The notes under the pieces: model-generated
Database searches by the model: none
The model's input: the letters and a program-made list of their open reading frames with translations, nothing else
What the model was told of the DNA's origin: nothing
Assembly: GCF_001640805.2 (NCBI RefSeq)
Contig: NC_066853.1
Coordinates: 19,181,242 to 19,245,241 of the forward strand
Direction: 5' to 3'
DNA length: 64,000 nucleotides
Origin: Lates calcarifer
Lineage: Eukaryota > Chordata > Actinopteri > Centropomidae
In this document: in pieces, positions 49,815 through 62,343 of the stretch
How positions within the stretch are numbered: position 1 is the stretch's first letter
Layout of the letters: each line of letters begins with the position of its first letter
Program-made: the position numbers and the translations under genes

Positions 49815-50738
49815 TAAAACGAGTCACGTACACGGGTCAACATTTCGCGCCAACATAAGACAGGAGGCCTAGGCGCCGTTTCCATACGGAAATGGGCCTG
49901 ATTCCATATGATCTGGATTGGAATAACGATTGACGGGAGACTCCAGAGGACCTGCTATGGCGCTTGAGAAGAATAAATCTTACAGATGATGTTAACGATA
50001 ACTGGCTCCATAAAGGAATTATTCTGTTAACTGGTAAATGCCCCTTAACTAACATCGCCGTGAATTTAACATACTACCCAGTGATAACAGGTAGGAAATG
50101 CAACATAACATTTAAAAACAGCATTTTTTCCTATTGTAAAAGATGGAGTTGTAGTCTCTACCTGTAATTAGGCTACTAGATAACGATTAACATGAAGGTT
50201 AATTCGGTGCATAGGAGCACTGTGACCACGTAGGACGCTGAACAGTCACTTGAAATGCGTAAGTCACCCACCATCTCCACCTAGCATAAGATGCTGCGTT
50301 AAAACAAAAGCAAAAAAAACAGATGTTGATTGACACGCAAAATATAACGATATTTGTTCAACCAGTTGTTTAACCTTGTAAGTGGCAATTTTGCTATGAC
50401 CATAGTCTTCATGACTATGACGACATACTAATACTTCCGGTAAATAATTTCGAAATAAAACATCCACAATATTGAAAATGCAGCAGGACACCGCTTTGCT
50501 CAACTACAGAGTAAAACATTTGACATGACATTTTTTTTTATGCCAAGACAGATCATATATGAGACAGATATGGTAATACGTCCGGTTCAAACTTTCAAAA
50601 TAAAACATCCAAATTGGGAATAGCAGTAGATATACACCGTGGCAACACAAAGTGGATTTTACACTCGAAACAACCTCGTTAGTGATTTTGCGTTTCAAGC
50701 ACAACATCCTTGGCATCAACGTGCACACATAGAACTCG

Positions 50739-50758
50739 GACTCCCATCATCCCTTGCG
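50739..50758 (+). promoter_or_regulatory. prcp: ZNF143/STAF-like promoter motif upstream of prcp
   Basis: ACTCCCATCATCCCTTGCG resembles the ZNF143/STAF site (ACTCCCA-N-ATGC followed by TTGCG) common in vertebrate CpG promoters. It lies about 315 bp before the prcp start codon, at the left edge of a CG-richer stretch. A candidate donor (GCAG|GTAAAT) at about 50817 suggests an untranslated first exon. Match by eye only. Confidence 0.35.
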
Positions 50759-51070
50759 TGTGTATTTACAGTAGGAGCCGATCTACTGTTTCTGCTGACT
50801 GCTAGCCGACTGCAGGTAAATTAAAGTTGTTGAAATGTTGGGGAGACGTTGAACCCGATGTTTCCTGTACAACAGCTGGCTACATCTGCTCTGCTGCTAA
50901 ATATAGGTCACATGCTGCCCTAACAGCACCTCTGTGGATTTGCTGACAGGCGAGTCTCACTTCCTTTCTTTGACGGGACAGGTCTCCTCTTCCCGGCCGA
51001 GATCATATGGGACCTCGGTATCATGTGCTGAAGAACAGTTTGTTGTGAGCTGTGTTTGAGGGCAGCAGAA

Positions 51071-53157
51071 ATGAAGGCTGGAGGCAGGAACGAGATTTTG
51101 GACAGAGCCGCAGCTGTCTGCATCCTAACGCTGTGTTTTGGCTGCTTGCACGTGATCGCCCTCAAATCACAACTTTTTACCAGACTCGGTGGCTTACCGT
51201 CCTCCACTGAGTTCCCCATCAACTATAAAACACTCTACTTTGACCAGAAGGTAAGTTAAAAAATTCTCTTTTTTTTATAACTCACCATTACATTATATTA
51301 TGGGTACGTTTTACTCTGGTTTCTTCCTCTTTTACCTCTTTCTCTTTCACTTCTCTGATTTATTTGCATGCTAGAGTGACTGAGTTTAGTGGTGTGAAGG
51401 AACAATAATGTAAATAAATAAATACAAATTATCCCCATATATGAATTAAAACATCTTGTGATGTAAAATAATAGAATATGTATTCATAAAGCTGGTGTCA
51501 TAATGAAAGGATGATATTTAAAAAACCATAAAGGAGTGCATACTGAAAATAATATATTATTTTGTTATTATTATATACATTCAGATGTTATATAATTACT
51601 GGCTTATTATAAGTTGCTCACCTTTTCATTTACCTTTACATTACTTGGCTTCATTGTTTTCTATTTACTTAAATTTGCACCACTTGCTCTTTCTAATATA
51701 TTCAATGTACTTAACACTGTAGAAGTTGTTCATGCGTTGAGTCTGCAGACAATAGATGTTTCCCTGTGGCTTCCTGTAGTGAAGGGAAAACCATCACAAT
51801 TGGTTCAGTCCTTGCCAGCAGAACAGTAACTATCCCTCCTGGCTCGCTGCCTAAAAAGGTCTCCAGGGCCCAGTGAATCTGAAACACTTTACCTCAGGGA
51901 TGTTTGAGAGATCCTCTTTCACCCCTTACATTTTCCATTTACTGTTACTCTATGGAGAATCAGATTGCATGTTGGGTGTATGTAATGGTACGCAACACAG
52001 CATCATGTATAATGCGTTGTGAACCTGACTCATACAATCACAAGACCCTGCTACTGTTCTATTCCTGCAGTCAGGGATATTGTGTAATGTAAACTAAATA
52101 AACTAACCAGGTTACACACATGCATCAGTTTGGTGTAAATGAGAACACACACCACCTACTACAACAGTAGACAGTGTTTAAATGATAGACATTTAACACA
52201 GGTTGCATTGGTGCATTTAAGTACTCCATCTGTTCACAAGTTGATAGAATCTAAAATGTCAGGATCACTGAGAATTTTAACTCGTGCTTCACATTCCCTA
52301 ACAGAGATCATTGTATTAGAGGATTTTTAAGGGAGACCAAACACGATAAGTCAAACCTCACAGTCTGTAATTCTGGGCATTGGTTATCTGTCTGTGTTCA
52401 GCCGTAAAGTTTAAACTCTGTTGAACATTTAAGCCTGTTTCCAGGCTAACGGTTTTGCAAGCACTTTCCAAAATCCATGTTTGAAGACAGTGGGAAAAGA
52501 TATGAAAGTGAAAAGAAACAGTCCCTGATGCTTTTTCAGCCAATTCTGTGTGAGATAAAAAAGAAAAGATTAATGAGTGAAGCATTTTAGAATAACACAC
52601 AGATTATAAGAAAATATATTATCAAAGCACTGAATATTAGTGTAATTAGAGCTGGAATGTTGTGTTGATTAATTACAGCAGCTATTTTGATAATACATTA
52701 ATCATATAAGTTATTTTTCATGCAAAAATGCCAAATATTTACTGATGCCTGATTCTCAAATGTGAGGATTTGCTTTATCTTCTCTTACGTTTTAGTAAAT
52801 CTAACATCTCTGTGTTTGTGACCCTTGGCCAGACAAAATAAGACAGTCGATCATGTCACAGAGAAACTGTAATGAGCTTTTCATGTTTTTCTGATATTTT
52901 ATTGATATCTCCCTTTTAATAGATTAAGCAAGAAAATAATCAGCATATAGGTGGACAAAGAAATATAACCATTAGTTGCAGCTCTAACTGCACACCTATA
53001 TAGTGTTTGTGCACTAAACAGTGTTTGGATATGGGGAGGGGGTGGGGGGGGGGCAAGGCTCCACACCTGGTCCAGCCCACGGCATCCTGCCTAATCAGCC
53101 AAGCTGACAAGAAGATAAAGACCATTTCCTCCCTTCTGACGCCCATTGTCATGTCTG

Positions 53158-53194
<37 letters not shown>

Positions 53195-56100
53195 CAGTCA
53201 ATCAACAAGAAACTGTATGCTTCTTCTCAACAAAAAAGTCCCTGTAATCCACTTTTCAGTACCAGTAGCGAGTCTGCTCTTATTACAGAAGAATCATCAA
53301 TCATGCAGCGTTTTTCTACACTCTCTGTGTGAGACAAGCTGCTGTGAAGAGAGCACCAAAGTGATCCAGCAGTCGTCCAGAGGAAATCCTCTTGACTGCA
53401 TTTTGCCTCCAGACAATGAATGGAAGTGTCCTTTAGCATCCTCCAAATTAGCTGCTGCAGTTTACTGGAGGCTGTGCTCGTGGTTGTTTCCCCTCATGTC
53501 TCCAGTTGCTGGACAACAGACGCAGCTTTTCTTTTCATGTGGAATAATTCACGCGCTGGTCCAGTAGATGTACAGTGTATGCTGTGAATCTTAATTCAAA
53601 CGGAGAGCGCTCAAGTGCTTCCCCCAGTAGCCACATGGGGGCACTACTTATCAGGGTGTGGATTTCTTACACAACCAATCTCTGAGGATTTGTGATGTGC
53701 ATACTGAGTGGGTGCAAGTGATACAGTACTCACCGGGGGTCCTTTTGGTGAAGCGCTTGATATTCCACCACTATTTTTGGCTTCGATATCATAGTTGTTT
53801 AAAAGAATATTTTTCTGTGCATTTCAAGAGAACTTGGCTCTCAGTAATTGAAAAACTTGACTCCCAAAATACGACATCTAAAAAACACTGGTGTGAAATA
53901 AGAAATAACGCACAAAATCCAAACAAATTGTGTGACTTTAAATGACACGAAGTAACTTAAATGCTTCGCTCACAAAATTCTAGCATCACACTTTGGATGA
54001 ACAATACAGCCGAAGCTTATTTTGCTGCCAGGCTGCCGAACTTTTCCTTTAAACTGTCTCATGGTCCCCTCGCACTTAAAAGCACTGCCAAGCGCTAAGG
54101 AGTCGAGGGCTGAATGAACACATTGAGGCCCCAGAATCTTTTTGCTGTCATTGGCTCATAAAATTGCTGCCTCCTTTGTATCCACTGAGGAGGGGAAGAG
54201 AGCGAGGGTGAGGGAGAGGGGGGTAGAAAAAAAACAAAACAAAAACATTTTGTATTAAGTGTTGGGGCTGTTTCAAGGGTTGGAAAACTCAGTAGCCTCA
54301 TGGGGTTGTCTTCTCTGTGAAGTTGTTGGTTTCTGTTTGCCTTTGTTTAATAAAGAATACAGGAAATATAGTTGAAAGGGGAAGATACCCAAGAATCCCT
54401 GAGGTTTGATGAAAGGATATCTCAGAGCTCATCTAAAGTGGAACTAATGTGGCATCCCTTAAACTGGCTCCAGCATTTTTTAATACAAATTGGGGCTAAT
54501 TACCCCAGAATCCAACTTCAGGACTGTCATTTCAAAAATGCTGGCACGGGGCCAGGTTTCTGCTGATCACGTCCCCACCTCAGAGGTGTTTATGTGGACC
54601 AGACTGCATCCTCTAAAATGCTGTCTGTTGATTTTAACATCACTGATTTTGTTGAATTCATGTTGCAAAGGGAGACTGCTTTGTGGCTCAAATAAAGACG
54701 AGTCCCCAATTTGACTGCGCTTCGAACGCTAGTCTCAGTAGGACATGTAAAGCAAACACTTAACTGCAGCCTCAATAGGCAGTGAATCAACGCCGCTCTG
54801 ACACAGTGTCAACAAAAACTGAATGTTAAAAGCCTCTCAAAGGGAAAGTGTATTACCCGTGCACCTGTGCACCTTATAAACAGTCAACTCATTGTTTATT
54901 TCAGGCAGTAAGGTTACAAGTACAGCATAATCTTTAATACAGGAGGCAACAGAATTTATGAAAATGCAGTCTTTACAGTGTGCAATAATAAAACCATCCC
55001 ACGCTGGCATACAGAAAGTCAGAGATTATCCAACTAAACATTATTTTAGCTCGTTAGTTTATGAAAATCTTTCATGGTCTTGACAAAAGCCTTTTTTCTT
55101 GTCATGTTTTTTTCCATACACACAAGAGCTGTCAACAGGTTATTTGATACAGTCATAACATATCAAAGTTTTTTTTTTTTTAATGCAGAAATGGTTCCTG
55201 TTGTGTTCATAAGAAAAGAAAAAAACATGAGAAATGATTACACACCCCTGCCTTCTCTATCAGTACCGGCATGAGACATACAGCAGTTTGCGTATATGAA
55301 CACACTCAAGATTACACAGTAATTTTCCCTTGTGTCATGTTTTTATCTCTTTCCAGATTGATCATTTTGGATTCTTGGAGGACGGCACCTTCAAACAGAG
55401 ATACCTGGTGGCAGACAAACACTGGAAGCAGCCCGATGGACCCATTTTGTTCTACACGGGCAATGAAGGCGACATCACCTGGTTCTGCAACAATACTGTA
55501 AAGATCCCAGCTGTCACTTTGCATTTACACTGCACACGATCCTTAGTCTAATTCAACACCCACCTGTCGTTGTTGTTGTTGTTTTAGTTTATTTGGTTCT
55601 GTTTTGTTTCAGGGCTTCATGTGGGAAATTGCAGAGGAGTTTGGCGCCATGCTGGTTTTTGCAGAACATCGTTACTATGGTGAATCCCTGCCATTTGGAC
55701 AAGACTCTTACAGTGTAAGTGAAGATGCAGTGTCACAGAAGGAGATCACATTTAAGTCTAATTAAAATCTGACTAAATATGTTTGATTATGTGTTTCTCT
55801 TTTTATGTGTTTTTCTCCTGTTTGGGTTTACAGTCAGTGATTAAGTTACAGCACTGACAAAAGCACATCTTATATTTTCACTTCATTTTGAAAAATGCTT
55901 GTCATTTGCTTGCAGGACAGCAAACACCTGAACTACCTGACCTCGGAGCAGGCTTTGGCAGATTTTGCAGTACTGATTCAAAACCTGAAGAACACTATAC
56001 CTAGAGCCGTGCACAGCCCTGTCATCGCCATTGGAGGTTCCTACGGAGGGATGCTCGCTGCCTGGTTCAGGATGAAATACCCCAATGTAGTTCTTGGGTA

Positions 56101-59100
56101 ATATTGTTATGTTGTTATATGTTAATGTTGCAGCCTCGTGTTTACCTAACTGGTCATTTCTCACCAATATACGGGGTTCCTGTCCAGTATTTCTATCTAA
56201 GTTCTGCCTTCATCAACTCCTGTCGGCAAACGAATATCTACTATAAACACCAGATGTTCATTTGAGCCAACAGGGTGAATCTGTGCAGTCTATTTTACAA
56301 AGGTACTGCAGAGGTATGAGACATCAGGTATCAGAGTTTGAATCAGTGCTTCATTGACTTTCATACTTCTTTAGCAAACGTCTTATCCAAATGTTATTCA
56401 GATATTGCCAAGGACAATGCATTGAGAGGAAATTAGAAATGGTTTTTCTTCTTCTTGTATTTCAGAGCCTTGGCAGCCTCAGCACCAATATGGCAGTTCC
56501 CTGATATGGTGCCATGTGGAGATTTCTACAAAATAGTAACACAGGACTTTGCCAGAAGTGGCCATAACTGTGATGCAAACATTAGAAAGTCGATGGAAAG
56601 CTATCAATAACGTCACTTCCACTGGTAAGTCAGAACACTCACAAGTTGATTTATGTTATCTGTCATACTATAGAAGATATGACTTATTTGAATTATTCAG
56701 AATAATAAATCAACCGCGTCGAGTCTTATCTATGACGGAGGCTTCTGGACTCTGAGAATTTCTGTCCATATGGTCCACATTTGTTAAGTGGTGCAAGTGT
56801 CTACTAAAGCCTGAAACCAGACAGCTGTTACTAAAACCTGTAGTACTGCTGGGTATAAACTGTAGAGCCTCTCCACAGAGGACAGATTGTGAGAGAGATA
56901 TGGATCCATAAAATTTATAAGCTGCATAACTCAGACTATCTTAGTTCGTTAGTATTCCGCTCAGATCTGAATAAGAAAGTGTGCCTTTATAGGATCCCCG
57001 GGTACTTTTTTCCCATGATCACGATCCTAAACTTTACAAATAAGCTTTATTGAATAGAGTGGTACTTTTTATTCTTGTCACACCGCTAGTAATAAATGTA
57101 CACAATAAAAAAGTCGATACCACTTACTAATAGGGCACCTTTTACAAAGTTTTTATTAGCTGTTATTGATAGCTTGAATAACTGTGAATCAATCATTTAC
57201 TAATGCTTTATGGAGCAGGTATAATCTATTGATAAGAATGTGTTTTAGGTTGCCAGGTTAGAGAAAATCTTCCCCCCAGCATTATACTTGTTTTGTCTTT
57301 TTTGTTACCTAAGTGACAGTTAAATTGCTAATAAATCAATTTTGAAAGTTGAGCAGTCAATTTTAGGAGACGTTCTGATGAGTTTAATAGCTGGCTACAG
57401 GACAGAGAAAGTGTCAAGCTGGAGGAGGACTGTCCCAGCCTATAAAGAGTGCCTTATTGGAAAGTGGTGCTGGTCTGTTTTTATTTTGTGATTATTAGTG
57501 TACAGAGAATGTGACAAAGACAGGAGAAAGGAAGTGAGGCGTGTGTCTTTTTTTTTTTTTTTTTTTTAAAGAAAAACCACATTTTTTCTGAAAAGATGAC
57601 ACATGATACTGCGCATATTCTAAACTAAATGAGTATTTGCTTTTGTGCTGGAAGTTAAGTTTGAGCACCCCTGATAAAATAAAGGTAATTTCATTAGCAT
57701 TGAGCAGCTAAAGCTATCATAAGGCCTTGATATGGCATCTGTGAAGATCCGTGGGAACTGTAGTTGTTAAATGCTAACAAAATAATCATTGTTGTATCTT
57801 TGTTAAAATGGCAATGTCACTGTCATATAGCCAGCAGCATAGTGCATACAGTAGCAAACACGTATGACAGCATGAACAACGCAGTTACTAATAAGTAAGT
57901 TACTGATGTTTTGGCATTTAATTATTTTTTTGTTCTCTTTTGACAAGCGTCTGGTCTTCAGTGGCTGTCAGAGGAATTCAGTTTGTGTGCCCCTCTTAAA
58001 AGCGTGATGGATATTGCCATCTTCAAGAACTGGCTTCAGGAGACTTGGGTGAACCTGGCTATGGTGGACTACCCCTACGAAGCTAATTTCCTCCAGCCAC
58101 TGCCTCCCTGGCCAATCCAGGTACAAACAGCCACTAGTAAGGAAAAATAATCCAGTAAAACTTTGAGTTCCTGTTAAACTTCAAATTTATTTACTATCAA
58201 AGTTTTTTTTTTTTAATCTTTTTTTTTTTTTTTCAACTTCATTGCAGCTTTGGATTTTGTTTATCTTAGGTTAAGCACCTGATCTGGCCTGACAGCCTGT
58301 GCTTAATTGAAATGAATGTGCGATTCAGCCAATTGTGTTACAAGTGTTTGTTGTGGTCTTCCAAGCTTTTGTTTACAACAGCTGTCAATTAACTTCATTA
58401 ATATTCATAAGGATCTAGTTTCTTTTAGATTTTAAGTATTCTTTGGATGAGCAGCTACAAGTAAGCCACCATTCTTTTCTTCTCCCATACCAACAGTCTT
58501 TTCATTTGCACACTCCGTCAGATCTCTGAGGTGTTCCTCTTAGGACGCTCACACGGCACCACAGAAAGAGGACATTTGCCCAGCGCAGCTCATGAGGCCA
58601 TTAAACAAAGGTCCACCACTCTCATTTGAATGGGACTGTAACAAATACTTCACTAGACACTTGATGTGAAAAAATAATCGCAGTAACTTGCCAAATTTTA
58701 AAGAAAAAGCTGCAATCATGTCATGTGGTTGATGCAAAAAAAAGGTTTCAAACGCACTTTCCTGTTGTTGGCGTTACAAAATATTCTTTGTTTTCATGCT
58801 AAAGCGGCTGTTTTCTGGAGGCTGATTGACTTGGGTGCAGTGTATTCTGCCAGTCACCTTGGCATGTCACGTGCATAAACCAAGCTCTGCTATTGACCCC
58901 CGCCTCTCTTGTTTGGTGCTACAACACCCCTCTGAGTCCCTCATACAGCACTCTCAAAGTGAATCCTTTACGAGAGTGATACATTTTTTGTTATTTGTTT
59001 ATCACTTGGCCACTGAATAAATCAGAGAGCATCATGTTGGATGAAACAAACCCTAAATGGTCATTCTGAGTTTTTGGCTCTTTGCCTTTAATGTATGCGA

Positions 59101-62100
59101 CCCCTATGGGTGGTTTAAGCGGTTTAGGCAGTGGGTGCAAAGAGGAGCTTTTTTAATGACAAAGCTAATGTGATTATCTGAGTGAGTGTGAGAACGGGGT
59201 ATTGAGGGCTTAGAGGAGGGAAATCTGTTGGCAGAGATGAATGTATAAGCCTAATCCTATCTGAAAAGTAAGGAGAAGATGCTTTGGAGCAATTTCAGTG
59301 TTTTTTTTTTTTTTTTTTTTTTTTTTCCACGGTATAAATCTTTGGTTGGACATGTCTGTGGCCCTCCTCATCCATCGACCACCAACTCCTCCCCAGCCCA
59401 CAGACAAAAGCCTTAGTAACAGACTCCACACTAGCGCAGCTCCCCTCCAACGTCCAAACAAGAAAGCCCAGTTTCCCTGCCTCACAAAGAGCGCAGGACA
59501 ACAGCCATGGCCAACTCTGCTGCTGCAACCATAACAACACGCAGCAAAATCAAACAAAAGCTGAAACTCAAATATTTATCATTCACGCTATTAATTCAGA
59601 AAATCAACCATGGTCAGACAAAACAGTAGTAATGAGAGGAAAAACTTTAAATTTTCACTCATTTAGATCATTGGCTTTAAGGAAATGGACGTTTTTTTCC
59701 CCTCTTGTGCCAAGATTAGAGCAATAAATTCAAGTTCATTCCAGGGAATTTCATATGCAAATCAGGCGCCACCACTTTTTATGTGGAAAAACACTTTATG
59801 GGCCACAAGAAAGCAATCTTGTCTTGTAAACAACTTGGATATACAGTGGCTTCAGAAAGTGTTCACTTTTTTGCACACTTTATAGTGTTTGTGATTTAAT
59901 TTTAAATGGTTAAAATAGCCATTTCTGCCCGTCAGTCTCCTCTCAGTAACCCATAATGACAAAGTGAAAATATGTTAATTGAAATTTATGCACATTTATT
60001 AAAAATCAAAAACTGAACTCCCTTCTGCATAAACGTTTTCAGACCTGTTGCTGTGGCTTTCCAAAATGTGGTCACGTGCATCCTCTTTGCTTTAACTGCT
60101 TCAGAAGTGTCCTCAACTTGATTGGAGGATACATGTGGCAAACTGAATTAAATGGACATAGCTTAGAAAAGTACACAACTGTGTATACAGGGTCCCACAG
60201 TTCATACTGAATGTGAAGACAGAAAACAAACTATGAAGTCCAAGGAGCATTGAAGAAAACCTGCTCTAGAGTGCACGTGACCTGAGGCTGGGGTGACGGT
60301 TCAGCTCTCAGCACAACAATGTCCCAAAGCATACAGCCAAGAAAATGTTGAAGTGGCTTCAGGACAATTGTCTCACTGTCCTTAAGTGTCCCAGCAAAAG
60401 GCCAGCCCTAAACCCCACAGTACATCGGTGGAGAAACCTGAAGATGGCAGTTATCAGGGGATCTGCCAGAAGAGTGGGATAAACTGTCCAGATCATATCC
60501 AGGCATATAAAGCTTGTAGAGACATCCCTAAGTAGACCCAAAGCTGTAACTGCTGCCAAAAGGGCCTGGGGTCTAAATAATTATATATACCTTTCAGTTT
60601 TTGATCTTTTAATATATTTGCAAAAACTTCTAAAATCCTGTATTTACTTTGTCATTATGGGTTATTGAGTGTAGATTGATGGATAAAAATTGCTGGACAT
60701 TTACAATAGCGAAAAGTGAGGGGGTCTGAATACTTTCTGATGCCACTGTAAGTGAAGATATTTAAATTTTTAATTCTTTAATGTTATTTAAAATGAAACT
60801 ATTATTAGCATCCACAGCTTGCTTGAACTGTAATCGAATCACTGACTTGTAGTTCATTCTTTTATGTTTTGCTTGTCAATGTGTTTTTTCAAGGTGGTGT
60901 GCAAGTATCTTGGTTTCGATCCCACTGTGTCAGACTACCAGCTACTGCATGGTGTCTCCCAAGCGGCAAAGGTCTACTATAACTACACCGGAAGCTCTTC
61001 CTGTCTAAACATATCTCAGACAGCAACTGGCAGCCTCGGCCTTCTCGGCTGGTTTTACCAGGTGTGGTAGCACAAAGAGCAGGGGTCGGCCACGTCATGC
61101 TGAATAAACTGGTGCGTACATGCGTCAGTGGGCAGCTTTACCTGTCTGAATGAATGTGTGTTCAATCCCTCATCCCCAGGCCTGCACAGAGATGGTGATG
61201 CCCATGTGCACAGATGGTGTCCAGGACATGTTTGAACCCGAGGAGTGGAACTTCCAGGCCTTCTCTGATGAGTGTAATGCAATGTTTGGTGTCAGGCCAC
61301 GAGCTGACTGGGCAGGCATAGTGTACGGGGGGAAGGACATCATCGCTCACAGCAACATTATCTTCAGGTAAACACTGGTTGTAAAATGCCAGACGGCAGA
61401 AGGTTCCCTGTGTTTGTCTAGCGCGGTGAGATCAGTTAATTATTCTGCCTGGCTTTTATTTCAGGCAAATTAAGAGTACCCATCTGTGTAGCCACAGGAG
61501 GTAGGCAGACGCATGTAAAAAGTAAATGAAAAAGCATTGAGCTCAATCACAAACACTAAGGTTCAATCATTTTGGGGTGGATTCCCGTTAGCAGCTTTTG
61601 TCATACCATGAAACGGTCTGGCAATAAGCAATTTGATGTGTTGTGAGTTTTCAAAGCGCCACTTCAGAACACTTTGAAAAGTGAATAATAAAATGTTTAA
61701 AAAATCGTCACTTATGCTAATCATGAAAAGCAGCACTGACCAAAAACAGTGGTCAGTGGTTTAGTCACTTAAATGCAAGTGTAAAAAATTGTCTGTTATC
61801 TCATGTTATCTCTTGTAAAGTTGGCATAGCCCGGTAGACACAGGAACTAAGGAAAATGATGAATGAATGACACTAATTAATAAATTGTTTTCTTTTATTT
61901 ACTTTCCTTGCTGTGTTTTCTTGTTTTTACTACCTTAATAAATTGAAAATATAGAATGTACATAGCACTAGAATGTACAAAAAATGATCTTAAAAGTCAC
62001 CTCTGCTGTTAGTTTGTTGTTTTGCTGATTACAGCCATGCCCCACATGAACACCCTGATATGTTGTACATGAGTGTCTGAGTACATTCTCAGTGTTTTTG

Positions 62101-62343
62101 TCTCTGCTGTTGTGTTTCAGTAACGGAGGCCTTGATCCGTGGTCGGCTGGTGGAGTGACTTACAACATAACAGATTCTCTCATTTCCATTATGATTCCTG
62201 ACGGAGCCCATCACCTGGACCTCCGCTACAGCAACGACAATGACCCTCCTTCAGTCCGCGAGGCTCGAGCGTTAGAGGTGAAGTATTTTAGGGAGTGGAT
62301 CAATCACGCACCAAAGACACCCCGAACTGCACCAACCCCTTAG
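51071..62343 (+). CDS. prcp: Lysosomal Pro-X carboxypeptidase (prolylcarboxypeptidase, S28), with a one-base frame break in exon 5
   Basis: PRCP removes C-terminal residues after proline from peptides such as angiotensin II and alpha-MSH. It is secreted or lysosomal. Nine exons are 51071-51250, 55357-55497, 55613-55714, 55916-56097, 56466-56624, 57948-58120, 60894-61061, 61180-61367 and 62121-62343, about 504 residues (human 496). A hydrophobic signal segment spans residues 13-31. The catalytic triad is in place: Ser183 in GGSYGG, Asp436 in GLDPWSAGG and His461 in [25 protein letters not shown] and [12 protein letters not shown] are family landmarks. Exon 5 is 159 bp but needs 158 (or 161) to keep phase. 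An extra base at about 56593 in AAGTCG-A-TGGAAAGC puts the zero frame into TAA at 56608-56610, while WKAINNV continues in the +1 frame and fits the human SWDAIN. It is either an assembly error or a disabling allele. All other exons are clean. Intron 6 holds a Tc1-like remnant. Confidence 0.93.
51251..55356 (+). other. prcp: Intron 1 of prcp
   Basis: This 4.1 kb intron carries no recognisable gene. It contains a G-rich run at 53033-53053, a TG microsatellite at 53159-53189, and only short chance ORFs. The longest of those, near 53007-53567, runs through the TG repeat. Confidence 0.8.
53159..53189. repeat. (TG)15 microsatellite
   Basis: A pure TG dinucleotide run in prcp intron 1. Confidence 0.95.
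58121..60893 (+). other. prcp: Intron 6 of prcp
   Basis: This 2.8 kb intron contains poly-T runs near 58205-58232 and 59301-59326 and a complete-length but decayed Tc1-like element. Nothing else coding was found. Confidence 0.8.
59844..60748 (+). mobile_element. Decayed Tc1-like DNA transposon
   Basis: The left end reads CAGTGGCTTCAGAAAGTGTT and the right end, reverse complemented, CAGTGGCATCAGAAAGTATT, so the outer 20 bases differ at two positions. A TA dinucleotide flanks each end (59842-59843 and 60749-60750), as expected for Tc1/mariner insertion. Near 60408 the plus strand still reads [15 protein letters not shown]. This aligns with the Tc1 transposase C-terminal LNPIEHLW region, with the catalytic Glu replaced by Val. 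At about 905 bp it is shorter than full-length fish Tc1 copies (about 1.6 kb), so it carries internal deletions and cannot encode an active enzyme. It lies in the sense orientation in prcp intron 6. Confidence 0.85.

Larger units (their letters stand above)
47769..51070. other. rab30 3' untranslated region and rab30-prcp intergenic region
   Basis: About 2 kb after the rab30 stop is AT-rich with several ATTTATTT-like motifs, and it probably forms its long 3' untranslated region, ending at AATAAA 49742-49747. A CTCF-type motif at 49801-49814 and an E2F-like TTTCGCGCC at about 49842 follow. The sequence from 50640 to 51070 is the prcp promoter and leader. No further gene was recognised. Confidence 0.6.

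Noticed and set aside
53007..53567. 186-codon ORF in prcp intron 1
   Set aside because: It runs through the TG microsatellite, giving Cys-Val repeats, starts without an ATG, and resembles no protein.
60359..60559. Minus-strand ORF inside the prcp intron
   Set aside because: It is antisense to the decayed Tc1 transposase remnant.
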